Shown: in pieces, positions 36,541 to 49,048 of the stretch
Layout of the letters: the number at the start of each line of letters is the position of its first letter
Position numbering within the stretch: the first letter of the stretch is position 1
Source of the DNA: Omphalotus guepiniiformis
Taxonomy: Eukaryota > Basidiomycota > Agaricomycetes > Agaricales > Omphalotaceae
Reading direction: 5' to 3'
Assembly (NCBI GenBank): GCA_028554645.1
Contig: JAQOOI010000076.1
Location: 806,001-870,000, forward strand
Length of the DNA stretch: 64,000 nt
Program-made: the position numbers and the translations under genes
The notes under the pieces: generated by a model
What the model saw: the letters and a program-made list of their open reading frames with translations, nothing else
Databases searched by the model: none
Told to the model about the DNA's origin: nothing

Positions 36541-39500
36541 ATGGCCAAAAGCTCAAAGAATGCTGCCAATCACAGTGGAAAAACTATAACTGATTATTTC
36601 TCACGTAGACCTTCTCAGCCAAAGTCGTCGCAGTCATCCACAGAGTATCAATGCAAACCTTCAAAAGCCACTCCCTCTTCGCGGGCTGGCCACAAGATGA
36701 CGACCCCATCTTTTCCTGAGACTTCACCTTCCCCCAGCATACCTGAGCGTTTAGCTCGTGCGTCTAGCAGCAAAGCCATGCCAGAGCCTATTTCTTCCCG
36801 GATTACAGATTCGCGTCGATCGCCTTCCGTTGAGCACCACTCGCTCACGCGTTCCTCAACCCCAGAGGTATCACGATCAGGCTCACTGTCGCGTACGAGT
36901 ACAATGTCGCCAATGAAACCTGCGGAGAAAAGGAAGGCCAAGTTTGGACTCAACGTTGATACAGAGCCCGACGACTCCGTGCTTTACATACCTCGAGGTG
37001 GCTCTCTGCGTCCTACTTGTGGAACCAACGATGGCAGTTCCACCGCTCTTCCTACACCTCTCTCGCCTCTGCAAAGATCTTCTCGACGCGAGGCTAGAAA
37101 GAGAATTCGCTTTTCATCTCCGGAATCTGGTCCAGAGTTAGATGAGATACCTGGAAGTCAGTCTGAAGAAGACGAGATAATGCCATCTCACAAGGAAATC
37201 GGGAAGGAAACATCTTCACCGAGAACGAAAGACGGTGGAACCATAGCCCAGTGGCATCAAATGACTTCTTTCACTTCTCCAGATACCTCTATGGAAGTGG
37301 ACGAGTTCCACACTCCTGTTTCTTTCGCACTGGATACAAACGATTCGAGCATGAAAAACGTCACTCCTCCTTTCTGCCATCAGCTCACACCCCCTCCGAG
37401 CTGCCTTACTGAAACGAATCAAACACCGCCCGTCTTAGATCAAGCGACCAAGACAGCGCAAATAATAGCGCAAATTAGAGCGAGAGCCCAAGCTGCAGCC
37501 AATTCCAGCCCAGAAGATGCTCCTATCATCTTTAAAGAGGAGCTGTCTGATAGCGAGGACGACGACATGTTGCTAAGTCCGTTAGTAACTCGCAAAGAAG
37601 GAAAAGACAAAAGTGTTTTAGTTGAGACACTCAACAATTCTCGCTACAATCTCAGAGGTTCATCTGCTCTTGCCTCGAGAACAAAGAGAAGATCTGTCTC
37701 GCCCACCCGAAATATACCAAGGAAAAGGCCAGAAAATCACAAGAAGATTTCCAACCCTTTGGACGCTTTGTTGAGGGAAAAGAAGCAGGACGATCGGAGG
37801 GGCGGAGGCGCTGAAGCTTTGGAACGAGCGGAAAAGGCGCTTGCTGGGAAAAATTCAGCGACGGATAACAAAGAAGATGACGACTACCAGAATTGGCAGG
37901 ACGAGACTGCAGCCAGAGAGGCTGTCCTACAACACGAAGTGGGCCACCATTCATCCAGTCCCGCCCAAGGTATGGAAATAGAGGAGATGGATTTCGATGA
38001 GAGTGACGGACAACGCCTCTTCGGTGATGAAAAGGGTGACGCTATCAGGAGCACTATTACCAGCGAGCGAGAACAGCGTAGGGCTGCCCAACTTCGAAAT
38101 AGCAACGCGGGCATACCTCTGTGGATAAAGTCCAGATACAATGACCAGGTTATGAGTGACGGAATGCCATCTTGTGATTTTGGAGATATAGGCCAAGACC
38201 CTATTGCGTGTATGCTGAGAAATACTATACAAAATAGTAAGCACATAACTCTACTTGCTGTCGTGTGCTTAAATATGCAATATTCCAGGTACCACTCAAG
38301 CAATTCTTCTTCTAAATGCTGGTGTTTTGGGTGGGATTGAGCTAAGAAATTGTGCTGGGCTTACTGAATATTTCTGCAACTTGGGTAAGAAATATTCGCG
38401 GCTATGACTATAATTGGGTTCTGATATCCTGTTGAAGCACTGTCTGCTAAAGGAAATGAACTTGGCCGTGCTGCTTATTATGCGCTGCTCAATAGATGGA
38501 ACAGCGCTGCTGCTTCGACGCCTGGAATCACTTTGCAGAGTTGCATTGACGCAGTTGCGCGGATGGGAGCAGACATGGACAGGATCGGTCTGTCTGGCGC
38601 TCAATCTGCTACTGTCAACCTAGTTGATTACTGTGAAAGAGAGGCACTCTTGTTCAGGCTTGTCTCGTTAGTGACCTCGTGTGCTCGGTGAGATCATCTG
38701 TCTTGATTTGATGTCCCCTCCTAAATTTGGCTGTAGTTTACGACTACTAAATTCAGCCGATTTACCAAGTATCATACTCCTCCTGCTTGCCATTTCATTG
38801 GATCCCTCGACTTCCACAATGCTGAGAATAGACATTACAATTGCGCTAGACACCCTGTGTCATTCTATTGCTGATGGAGATTCTGTATCACCGAATATTG
38901 TTTGTATATGTGCTTGGCTCTATAATTCACTGACCGACATCTTTTCACTACACAGGAAGCTGCTATCTGTACCAGAATCCTTGCATACATAGCGGACTTT
39001 GACCCCTTAAATAAGTCCTTCGTCGTATCCTTAATGGCTCGTGGTTCTGGTCGAACTACACGCATTGCTCGCTGGGTGGCACGCTCTGTGCTTTTAGGGA
39101 ACAAAGCAGTATGCGCGGTACGTATAAGTGTTTGTGCTACCATTACAAGACTAATTACCCATCAGGATGAGTATTGTGATCTTCCTTCGATCAAAGAACT
39201 GTCGGCCGTTTTGACTCCAACCTCTGCAAGATGCACGGCGTTTCGAGTGGACCAGGACACAGATTACATAGACTTGGGTCACTACACGAACATTCTAGCA
39301 ATGTCTCTTTCCGATATTCCTGCATATGTTAAAGAAGAGATGGCGATCTCAAAGACGGTGAAGCTAGGGAGCCCTAGTAAATCTGACAGGAGCGAAACAG
39401 CTTTGGAACATGTCAAATCTCGAATTGATTTTGTTCACTCAAAAATTGGTATGACACTTCCTGTCAATACATATTGTATTCCTCGCTGACCTTTTGCTAG

Positions 39501-39649
39501 TTGATGGGAACCATCTGGAACGTACGAGGGTTAAAGCGGCCTTGAAAAGTCTTTCACATCGCATACACTACCAGCGAATCGCTGTGTTGAAGTCGGGACA
39601 GAACAACGGCAGGTCGAAGAGTATCCAGCAATATTTTAAGAAAACTTGA
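36541..39649 (+). CDS. Uncharacterised protein with PIP-box-like motifs at both ends
   Basis: About 870 residues in roughly nine exons. The start at 36541 (MAKSSKNAANHS) was chosen over an in-frame upstream ATG because it begins the conserved-looking sequence. The first half is disordered, rich in Ser, Pro and acidic residues. Residues 14-22 read KTITDYFSR, and the C-terminus reads SKSIQQYFKKT; both resemble PCNA-interacting (PIP-box) peptides with the paired aromatic YF, though the usual leading Gln is missing. The middle has NPLDALLREKKQDDRRGGGAEA and SEREQRRAAQLRNSNAGIPLW. The second half looks folded and helical (DMDRIGLSGAQSATVNLVDYC, TRIARWVARSVLLGNKAVCA, HVKSRIDFVHSKIVDG). I do not recognise the family. 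A distant link to the SLF2/FAM178 or Nse6-type SMC5/6 loaders is possible but only a guess. WDR48 follows 303 bp downstream. Confidence 0.75.
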
Positions 39650-39952
39650 ACGTGATACATATCCCAATCAGCCAGCCTCATGATCAGCCTGTCGCCGCAC
39701 GGTTTATATACATACAATATCAGCAGTAGAGTATTATGTGCTTAGTGCTCAACGCAATGAATATCATATTTACGTCGCATTCGTCGTTTAATCACTTACA
39801 TCTTAGCCATGGCATGTTGCGATTTAAGCTTTGATTCATGAGCGCGTGATGGCAACAATAACAAACTATTGGATTGCTCATTTTCAAGAATGAATTCGAT
39901 TCAAGTTCAAGGGCTTTGATGTGGATAATCTCGTTCTCTTCATAACGGACCT
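39650..39952. other. Short intergenic region between tandem genes
   Basis: 303 bp between the PIP-like gene and WDR48, both on the + strand. I see no gene, repeat or strong regulatory motif in it. Confidence 0.6.
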
Positions 39953-42900
39953 ATGGCTTCTAGACGGCGTGTTTCGTATGTCGTTCCTACCCCAACAGAA
40001 CCAGTGCCGCGTCTGCAGCTTCCGCCTTATGGCATCTCACGATTGGGATCGACGGGACCACTCTTAATCCCCGCTGATAGCAGTAGTCCATCCACAGACG
40101 AAGCTCACAAGTGGTCTCGGTATCCTCGCCATCGACTAGGGGTGTCATCGTTGGCTTTGGACTGCTCGACGCAGCTTGCGGGACGCGCCGGACCTGAAGG
40201 TATACTCTACTCCGGTGGTAGAGATGGTCTTCTTATCTCTTGGGACCTTCGTATTCCCATGAAGAAACGACAGAAGGATGACGCTGAAGTGCAACCCCGG
40301 TCTGGGAGGCGATGGGAACTCATGACAGGTTGGGCTGACGACGTAATCGACGAAGAGGGTGAGGAGGACGAACGATTCACGAGTGGTGACATCCTTGGAG
40401 ATGTTACAGGCACAATGTCCAAGAGAAGCAAACCTTCCAAAAGCAATGACAACCTCCCTTACGAACAACAGTGGGAGACGGATCTTGAGGTTTTCCAACC
40501 TGGTCAGCCCAGTTCATTCCGCCAGTGTGCGCAGATGCATACAGACTGGATAAACGACATTATTTTGTGTAATTACAATCAGACTGGTTAGTACTAAGCC
40601 ATCGTTTCTTTTCTTGTTCTCAAAATTACCACCAGTTGTCTCTGCATCTTCCGACGGCACGCTCAGGACTTGGAATCCTCATTCGCATACATCCTCCGAA
40701 CCATCGACTCTGGGAACACATAGTGACTACGTGCGATGTTTGGCATACTGGTACGTTCTATGTAACAAGTTGCTTGCCTTTTCATTGACCCCACGAAGTC
40801 GAGAACAGAACTGGATTGCCTCTGGATCATTTGATCGCACCGTTAAGCTTTGGGATCTGTCCCGGACATCCAATTCCGATGCTCTTGTCACCCTCAATCC
40901 CACAGACACTTCAGCACCAAAATCATCTGTCTACGCTATTGCTGCAGACCCCTTCGGTCATGCGATTGCGACTGGCTCACCAGAAAAGACAGTGCGAATG
41001 TGGGACCCTCGTTCCGGAAAGAGAACGTGTATGTTGTTCACCCCGCTGGCTAGCATGATAGTGCTCAACATTATCTAGGCAAACTTGTTGGTCACACTGA
41101 TAACATTCGTGCCATTCTGATATCGGAGGATTCGAGATACGTGAGTGGTCACAACTCTTGTGTCACATGCATCAATTAAAATTTCCCCTTAGCTTCTCAC
41201 TGGTTCAGCCGACGCGTCGGTCAAGCTCTGGTCCCTCGCCTCCCAAAGGTGTCTGCACACCTTCACGTACCACACAGATTCTGTCTGGTCACTCTTCTCT
41301 TCTCACCCATCCCTTGAAGTATTTTACTCTGGTGACCGCACTGGTCTCGTCTGCAAGGTTGATGTTGAGGATTGCACGGATGTCTCGGAAGGAGAATGCA
41401 TCCTGCTGTGTCAAGATTCGGACGGTAGTAATAACGCTGAGGGTATCAACAAGATTGTCGCAATGGATGACAATCTTCTCTGGACTGCTTCGGGATGTTC
41501 CATGATTAGACGTTGGCGTGTTCCCCAAAGGCGAGCTGTGAGAGCAAACGCGCTGATTTTGGACCCTGAAGCCGACAGATATCCACTTAACGACTCGCCA
41601 GTCAGTGGACCTTTCACCCAGACACGGGTTAGTATCGGCGACTCGTCTTCTTTCTCTCCCTCTCTTAAATCTGATCATGGCTTGCCTTTTCGAGAGAGGG
41701 AAGATGAGAGTACCCTATACGGCGTCCCATTCGAGTCGCTCGTGAAACTGACGTCCCCGAACGACCCTTTCGCGTCTTATACACCACACAGAGGCAGGGA
41801 CCCTGAAGTAGCGACGTTGTATTCCGCTGCCTCTATCATGTCTGTTCCCAAGGCAAACCCTCGCTCCCCGATGCAATCCAGCTTTGGTCATAGACATTCG
41901 CATCACCGACCTGGTCAAAGCCACAGTCACAGCCTTGGACACAGTCATACGAGCCCAATCCGAAGTTCACGAACTGAAGATACAATATTCGACTCTACAG
42001 CTCGCGCAAAATATGAAGAGCGCGAAATCGCTGCCGATGCGACGCCGCTATATCACGAGCCTGATGACGTTATACGTGGCAATAACGGTCTTGTGCGGTC
42101 AATTATGCTTAACGACAGGATACATGTACTGACGGTCGATACATCTGGAGAAGTGGCTGTGTGGGATATCGTTCGATGTGTGTGCAAGGGCAGATTTTCC
42201 AAGAACGATGTCGCCGTCGTGAGCATGAATGGTAGTGCTGGAAGTGCTGGGAATTCTAATGGCGGCGAAGAGCATGGGCGAAGGATAAGTCCTAGAGAAG
42301 CGTTGGAAAGCATTCGCGAAAGGATCGAGGGCGAGGTAGTCGTCCTTCGGTGGGCGACAGTGGATACTAAGGGCGGAGTTCTTACAGTCCATGTAACGGA
42401 GAGGTGTTTTGACGCGGAAGTCTATGCAGACGAGGTTGGTTTTGTGCACGACCGTTACGTCAATGACGAGTCTAAATGTGAGTCAATCTTTACGCTGGAA
42501 TGCATTGACCTCTTAACTCTTTGAGCAGTGAACATTGGGAAATGGGTTCTAAGGAATCTGTTTTTGGCATTTATCCGTGAGGAGCAACGTCTGCGAAGGA
42601 AACGCGAAAGAAGTAACAGTCACGACGGCAACTACCCTCGCGATTTCGAACTTTCAAAACGATCTCCTAAGTCACCATCCGTCCTTGTCATGCAATCGCC
42701 GAAGATGATACCCGCTACGGCTCCAGCGGTGTCCTCATCTGCTCGTACATCGCCACTACTTACACCGATGATACCCCTTGTGTTGTCAAAAGAAAACTCG
42801 TTACCACTCCCGGCCATTCCCCAATCGCCAAATAGCAACGACGCGACTCCCATGCCTCGAAGAGTGAGATCGGGAACTATGGATAGTACACAACAAGCCA

Positions 42901-43972
42901 CTGCAGCCTCCTCCACAAAAGATCTGGATTACTTCTCTGTACCCACTCGGAAAAACTCATTACCTGGTGTAGGCACTCCTGATGAGTTTTCGGGGTGGGG
43001 TGGGCCAGGAAGATTCGAATCCGGTCCACAAACTCCGATCACGCCATCGGGTTTGATAGGTCGGTTGAAGGGGTTCGGAAAGACGAAGAAAGCAGCTAGC
43101 GATACACCTAGCTCTCCAGCCATCGGACCTGTGACCGCTGCGTTGGAAACTACATTTTCGTCCGAGGTTCGTCTTGTGTTTTGTGTTCAAACCCACTGCT
43201 CACAGTTTTTTAAAGGATACCACTGTCGGTGATTCCAGAGAAATAAAAAATGTGCTGCAGACTATACTCGCTGGACCTCTGACCCCTCCGCCTTCGAACG
43301 AAGCGCCTCTTCACAGTCTACCAGCGCATATCACACTCACAATCTCTGAAGAGACATCCTCCGGGTTTACTACTGTCTACCGCGGAACAGTCAACTCTGC
43401 TGGATACGACGTCTCGGCCCTTGAGGAAACTCTGCCATTGTGGTTAATAGAATATCTGCTCACCAACAAGGTGCCTTCCCCGCCACCGATAGTGAAAGTG
43501 AGCTTCATTCTCCTTCCGTGGCCCAACAAAGATTCTGGTGGAGAACAGTTACCGGAACTGTTGAATATGTAAGTGATCTTTCCTGCCTGTTAGCCTCTGC
43601 TAACCACGCCGCGCAGAACGCAGTCAAAGCTTACTGCAAGCCGATGGTTAAGAGTCAGAAAGCTGGTCAATCACGTAAGTATTCGTTCCCAGGTGTCAGC
43701 GTCGAAAAGTAATGTGACTCGCATTCCACGTAAATGATAGGCTAGAAAAAATAGCTTCCAACTCTGCGACAGATTCTACGCGTACATCTATTGATAGCCA
43801 AAGCACTTTTAAATCTGCCCGACCAGCTGCTGAAGACCTTTTCGAAATCCTTTGCAACGATGTCCCTCTACCGTTAGACATGACACTTGCTACTGTGCGA
43901 CAATACATCTGGAGACAATCGTCCGAGCTTATGTTGTATTACCGCTCCAAGATACCTGCTGTCGTCGCATAA
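39953..43972 (+). CDS. WDR48: WDR48/UAF1-type WD40 protein (deubiquitinase activator)
   Basis: WDR48 (Bun107 in fission yeast, Duf1 in budding yeast) binds and activates ubiquitin proteases of the USP1/USP12/USP46 group and acts in DNA repair and endocytosis. The protein is about 1,150-1,200 residues. After VSYVVPTP come WD repeats: [11 protein letters not shown] with [27 protein letters not shown] with [23 protein letters not shown] with [20 protein letters not shown] with [24 protein letters not shown] with [11 protein letters not shown], and [10 protein letters not shown] with [14 protein letters not shown] disordered His-rich insertion ([16 protein letters not shown]) follows near 41,890. 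The C-terminal DUF3337 region contains [12 protein letters not shown] and [19 protein letters not shown], matching the SUMO-like domains of the family. The stop is at 43970-43972, 202 bp from the end of convergent SMD3. Confidence 0.94.
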
Positions 43973-44174
43973 ACATGACAATATCCACATGTTGTATATC
44001 TTGATTGTTTCTCTGGACTTGTAGATGCCTTCTAACATATCTCCTTCGTTCATAATAGATAGCTAATATCATCAAACCTGATTCTTATTTCAAGTGTTTG
44101 AATTACATGACTTTTCGTATACTACAACACAACCAAAACACTGAGAACAGGAATAAGGAAGCGTGACAGACATT

Positions 44175-44809
44175 TTATCTTCGAATGCCTCGAGATGCCG
44201 TTGGAGCTACACCGCGACCACGACGAGCTACCCGAAAATATCAGATTAGAATTGTTGTAAAGAGCACAGAAATAAAGGGAAACGGTACCATTTGCTATGA
44301 GGAGAAAGATGCATTAGCAAGAGAATACGAAAACAAAGGTGAGCAAAACGCACCTCGCATAATGGTTGCACGCCCACGTGCTGTTCCAATACCTCTCCCT
44401 CTCATCGCGTTAGGCCCTACCCTCTTGAACCTAGAATAAAGCATGAATAAGTTCAAACATACGAATGAATAGAGAGAAGAACAGGCTACGCACATCGGAG
44501 CATTCTGTAACATGTCTGGGACAATGAAGAAACGAATCATACTCCCTCGAATATACACTTGATCTAACTGAGAAACACGTCCATCCCGGCCGGTTACAGT
44601 GATGTCCCTGAGTGAGATGTTCAAATTATCCTCAGCTATTAAAGAGTGAGTGGAATCATGAGCATCGCAATACAGGCCAAGAATCGGATGGAAGTGCCTT
44701 CTGCAAGTTTGCCACGGTAGAGTTGGCCTGTTTTTAGTTCAACAGTGATGATATGTCCCAAAGATTCATGAAGCAGCTTGACAGGAACACCTAGTCCCGC
44801 ATTCGCCAT
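44175..44809 (-). CDS. SMD3: Small nuclear ribonucleoprotein SmD3
   Basis: SmD3 is one of seven Sm proteins that ring the U1, U2, U4 and U5 snRNAs in the spliceosome. The model is 127 residues from four exons (44809-44698, 44635-44494, 44430-44354 and 44227-44175). The Sm1 motif is [26 protein letters not shown] and the Sm2 motif includes [17 protein letters not shown]. The C-terminal tail is Arg/Gly-rich ([21 protein letters not shown]), as expected for symmetric arginine dimethylation. The first intron needs a GC donor at 44697 to give the conserved GKLAEAEDN; a GT donor 27 nt further along would add nine residues in the same frame. The gene is convergent with WDR48. Confidence 0.95.
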
Positions 44810-45050
44810 CGTGCAGAGATAGTTTTTTGAGAGTGAGTTTGGGTAAGAGCGTGTGGATTATCCGCTGGGCTCCTCTAGACCAAACATCGATAAACAAAAA
44901 CGGTTTTAAAACGGCAGCCGGTTTAGAAGAAAAGGTTCGACAGTATTATTGTAGTCGTCAATTCATTACATAGGTCGTAAAGCAATAGATAGTGCTGAAA
45001 CAAAATCCATGATTGTGAGTGCAGATGCCTGTTGTAGATTAGATATAGAT

Positions 45051-48000
45051 TCAAGCTGTCTCCTCCAGCTCGCTCAAAAATGCAAGCCAAGTCTTCTTGT
45101 CAATCATACCCTCATCTGAAACGAGTATTATTACTTCAAGTTCATACGAGGGACAGAGAATACTTACAATTACCGTTTGAGTCGGCAACAATGACGTAGC
45201 GAGCTCCTAGTTTCACGAACAACTGTTGGACCAGCTCGAGAGGCGAGTTTGAGTTGATTGTAAGTGGTCCCTAAACAAAACGGAGACACATTAGGACAGT
45301 GATGGATGCACCTGAAAACCCACAAACCTGATCCATATATACGGAGAAGTCAAACACATCAGCGCTAGATCTATGGGCATCCTCGAGCAAGGAAGAGATT
45401 GAGGACGAAGCCAATTGTTGGTGTGAAGATGTCGCACTGAATGTCACTGCCTCATCAGGATGATCTGCCACGATGACTATGAAGAGAATGTTATGTCTAG
45501 CCGCACTTGGACAAGTGAAAAACGTACATAAAGCATGCTCGAGTTCACGAGCGCCGATGACGCCAACTAGTTTTGTTTCTTCTTCAAGCCCACTTGTCCT
45601 CACGATAGGGAAGCTAGCATCGTCATTCCCGGAAACAGAGACCAGCTCTTGGAGCTGATCGCGAAGACTTTCCACAGTATTCTCCTTGTCAACGTTGATG
45701 ACATCAACGTCACGGGCAACCTGTTGAGTATATAATTGAAAATTCAGCTGAACCCGCGAATAATAGCAAGTGCCGTACCACATCTGTGATCTCATAGTCG
45801 CCCCAGAGGTATGTCTTCTTGGCATCCAGGTAGGGAAGTTGAGCAAGATCGATGACCAGATCATATATACCCTTCTCCTCAAGTGCGTCAGCAGTAGTCT
45901 TGGCGCAAAGTACTGCAACCATGACCGGGATGGTATATGAAAGAGTGTCTGTAAGCCTAGAAAAATCATGTTATCTGAGGGATCTAGCACCTATTAATTC
46001 ACACTTACTCAAACATAATAACTGCCAGAGACACTGTAGTGCGCGTCACGCCTGCAAGACTGGCAGCCGCACCAACCTTCAGATTGTAGGTCAGTTATTG
46101 AAAGTCGTGCACAACGCGATAGAACACACCATAGCGTACAAACCGGGGATGATACCTTGACCCAGCAAATATTAGCACTCTACGGCAATAGTGCCCTAGT
46201 CAAAATTGTACCTACAATCAAGATCTCCGCCACACGCACTGAAAAATCGTGAATCGGGACTTTGGTAATGCAAATACTGGAAGAGTATTCCCACAATTCT
46301 GCCTGCGATAGCACCTGCAGCGAGTGAAGGAATAAAAATTCCTGCTGGTAATCGAATGCCAAAGGTCACAAGAGTTAAAGCGCCTGTCGACACACAAAAA
46401 GTCAGTCTCGAATGATACAATCCACCACAGAAAATGCACCTCTGACCACTCCAGCAAGCAGGAGTGCATTAACTACCGGCCATACATGCGACCACGAGCC
46501 AGGATCAGTCATGCATAGACCGAATTCGTCCTCGACACCCTTTTCGCATTCTGAAAATAATGCAGATACGAGTTCCGTGCCACCCATGCGGGTGTACGAG
46601 TTGAGGAAACAAAACGTAGAGGTCGCGAGTGTCACCTGAATGCTTGATTAAGATTTGTGTCCTAACTGGTGTCCATGAAGGGCTTACAAGCATCACTTCA
46701 ATGAGAGGGTGACTCTTGAGCCAAGTTGCGTTACGAACATCTCGACTCCAACGGAAGTTGAGCTTAGAAAAGTAGGCGCCATATACTCCTCCAAACACTC
46801 CCAGTACGATGAAAGGTAATATTTCATACGCATGCCAATCCTAGAATGCAACTCATGTGATCAAAAGGCCTACTGCATGTGATGCAATTACAAACCTTGT
46901 CGTAAGTGACTAGAAATCCCGAAAGCGGGACAAGTGAGTAGTGGAACATTTTTGTGCACAGCTCAATGCTTACAGACCTTGGAATAAAACGAGTTTTCCG
47001 GTCCCGAAGGGGTTGAGCAATTTCAAGGATATTGCAGCGATCATTGCACAGAAAAAACTGGCTTCAATTCGTTAGAAGAACAATGGCAAAGGCGAGTAAT
47101 TCAGTGTACCTTCGCCACATCACTTTTGCAGGGAAGAAGTAGGAAACCTCTTCCAAACTGAAGAGAGTACCACCTATAGGAGCTCCGAAAGCAACAGCAA
47201 CACCTGCTGCACAGGCAGCGCTAGATGTCACACATTTATTTTTTACTTTCATGCAGCGGAGCCAGCACAATAAATCACCTGAGAATCTCCCGTCGTTTAG
47301 CTATCAAAGTCATAAATCAGTTTTCGGGACATAAAGGTCACGAAAGGGTACTTACCTTCGTTGTTTTCATATTTGCCAACGAGTCGGCTGACAATATTGC
47401 CAATACAACTAGCTATGTGAACAAACTACAACGACTAAGTTGTAGCATCGGAAAGCAGCTTGTTAGGAAGTTTTAGAGCTTACAGGACCTTCCTTTCCAA
47501 GCTGCAATCCCGAGGCGACGGAGAGAGCTAAACCAACTGACTTTGCGACCAGAACTCGAAAACCCAAATAACCATGTATCACAAATCCTGCGGTGCGTAT
47601 AATTATGAGTGGAATATATATACAAGTCGGAAATGGGCTCACCCGAAAGGATTGCTTTCAATTCCGGTATTCCGCTACCTGCAGCCTACAGTGCAAGTAA
47701 GTACAGTCAATGTGATGTGGCAGAACTGATGAGTGGCTTACATAGTAAGAAATCTTACGTTTGGGTTGAGCGGCGTCATTTCCGTCCTTGCCAACACCCG
47801 GGAAATCAGGCGCAAGAACACCAGACTCTTTACGGGTCACGAATGAACTCGAATTCGTCAATACGAGCGTGAGCATACACGATGCGGTAGCTAAAAGCAA
47901 CTAAGAAGAAATGAGTTACCGATTGACGCGTGAAATGAGACACATACAGCGACTATGGTATAAGTCCCAAATTCAACTGCCCACTCTCCTTTCTCGCCAA

Positions 48001-48901
48001 GTCTTCCGAAGAAAGCCTCTGACCACGGCTTCCAGGACGGACACTCCGCTTCAGTGGTGGCATCCGGCAGTAACAACAAGCCTTCTCGCTGTGGGCAGCA
48101 GAAACGTTTAGCCTTCCACCAGCCATCATGACAATATCCTTCTTTGAGATCAAACAACCACTGTTCGCCCCGGACCACGAGAAAAGCTACGACAGCAGTA
48201 AGGACGCCCACGACAGTAACGATGAACCAGCCCAAAAACCTAATGTCCTTGTAAGGGCTGACGATGAGACAGAAAAAGGCATAATGTACACACCTATCGA
48301 GAGCAAGGCGAACATGAGACCGGAGTGACTTTCGTTTGCGAAGACGAGAATAACGAAGAGATTCTTTGATGGCATCATGCATCCAGTCAATGGACGAATA
48401 AGACGAATACCAGACTCGGATGCCATTACGTTTAATGTCGAGATTAAGCCCCTGATCAACGTCGTCCTTGGACTCTATAGGTGCATCGTAGGCCGAAATA
48501 GGACGTTGCGCACTCAAACGCGAAAAGGTGAGGTCCCGAAAGGACGACGGGGTGAAGGTAGGGCTTGATGGAGAGGACATAGCAGTGCGGGGAAGAGAGA
48601 GACTCGGTACATTCTTCCTCCTGCGAGAGAAAGTGAGTGAAGCTTTGTGAAACAAACGACGAGGAATAGGAAGTGTGCCATATGAACGACCAGCAGAAAG
48701 ATCGTCAGGCCTCAAAGAGGTAGATTCATTTGCAGATGCCTGAGGTGTATCTGTAGGAGAACTTGGTGCAGCAGCAGCAATATGAGCATTTGAAGGAATA
48801 GATGCAGACGTTCCAATTCGTAGCAGACGCTGCCGACGCAAATCAGTTGAAGAGGGTGCGTTGAGGACCGTACTATCTGCCAGCGACTCTGCGCCTGTCA
48901 T
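45051..48901 (-). CDS. CLC-family chloride/proton exchanger with CBS domains
   Basis: Voltage-gated CLC protein of the Gef1/ClC-3 to -7 type, which acidifies and supplies chloride to Golgi or vacuolar compartments. Length is about 850-900 residues over many exons. A Ser-rich cytosolic N-terminus ([10 protein letters not shown]) leads to [24 protein letters not shown]. The anion-selectivity motifs are [22 protein letters not shown] (gating glutamate) and later [40 protein letters not shown] carries the proton glutamate, so the protein is predicted to be an exchanger rather than a channel. The C-terminus carries two CBS modules ([20 protein letters not shown] for the first; [18 protein letters not shown] at the very end). 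The stop is at 45051-45053. The GLTSCR gene lies 147 bp upstream on the same strand. Exon borders were not all summed. Confidence 0.94.
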
Positions 48902-49048
48902 CTTGGAATACGTTCACAAACAAAGCAATTTCAGGTTACGTGCGACTACTGTGCTGACACTGCCACTGATGGGTAGCACATTTTGTTATGTACATATATT
49001 ACTTCTTCAATTCATACACTACTTCTGGGTCATTCTTTTTATAGTACT

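Noticed and set aside
43005..43025. GATTCGAATCC, resembling a tRNA B box
   Set aside because: It lies inside the WDR48 coding exon, with no A box or cloverleaf around it.
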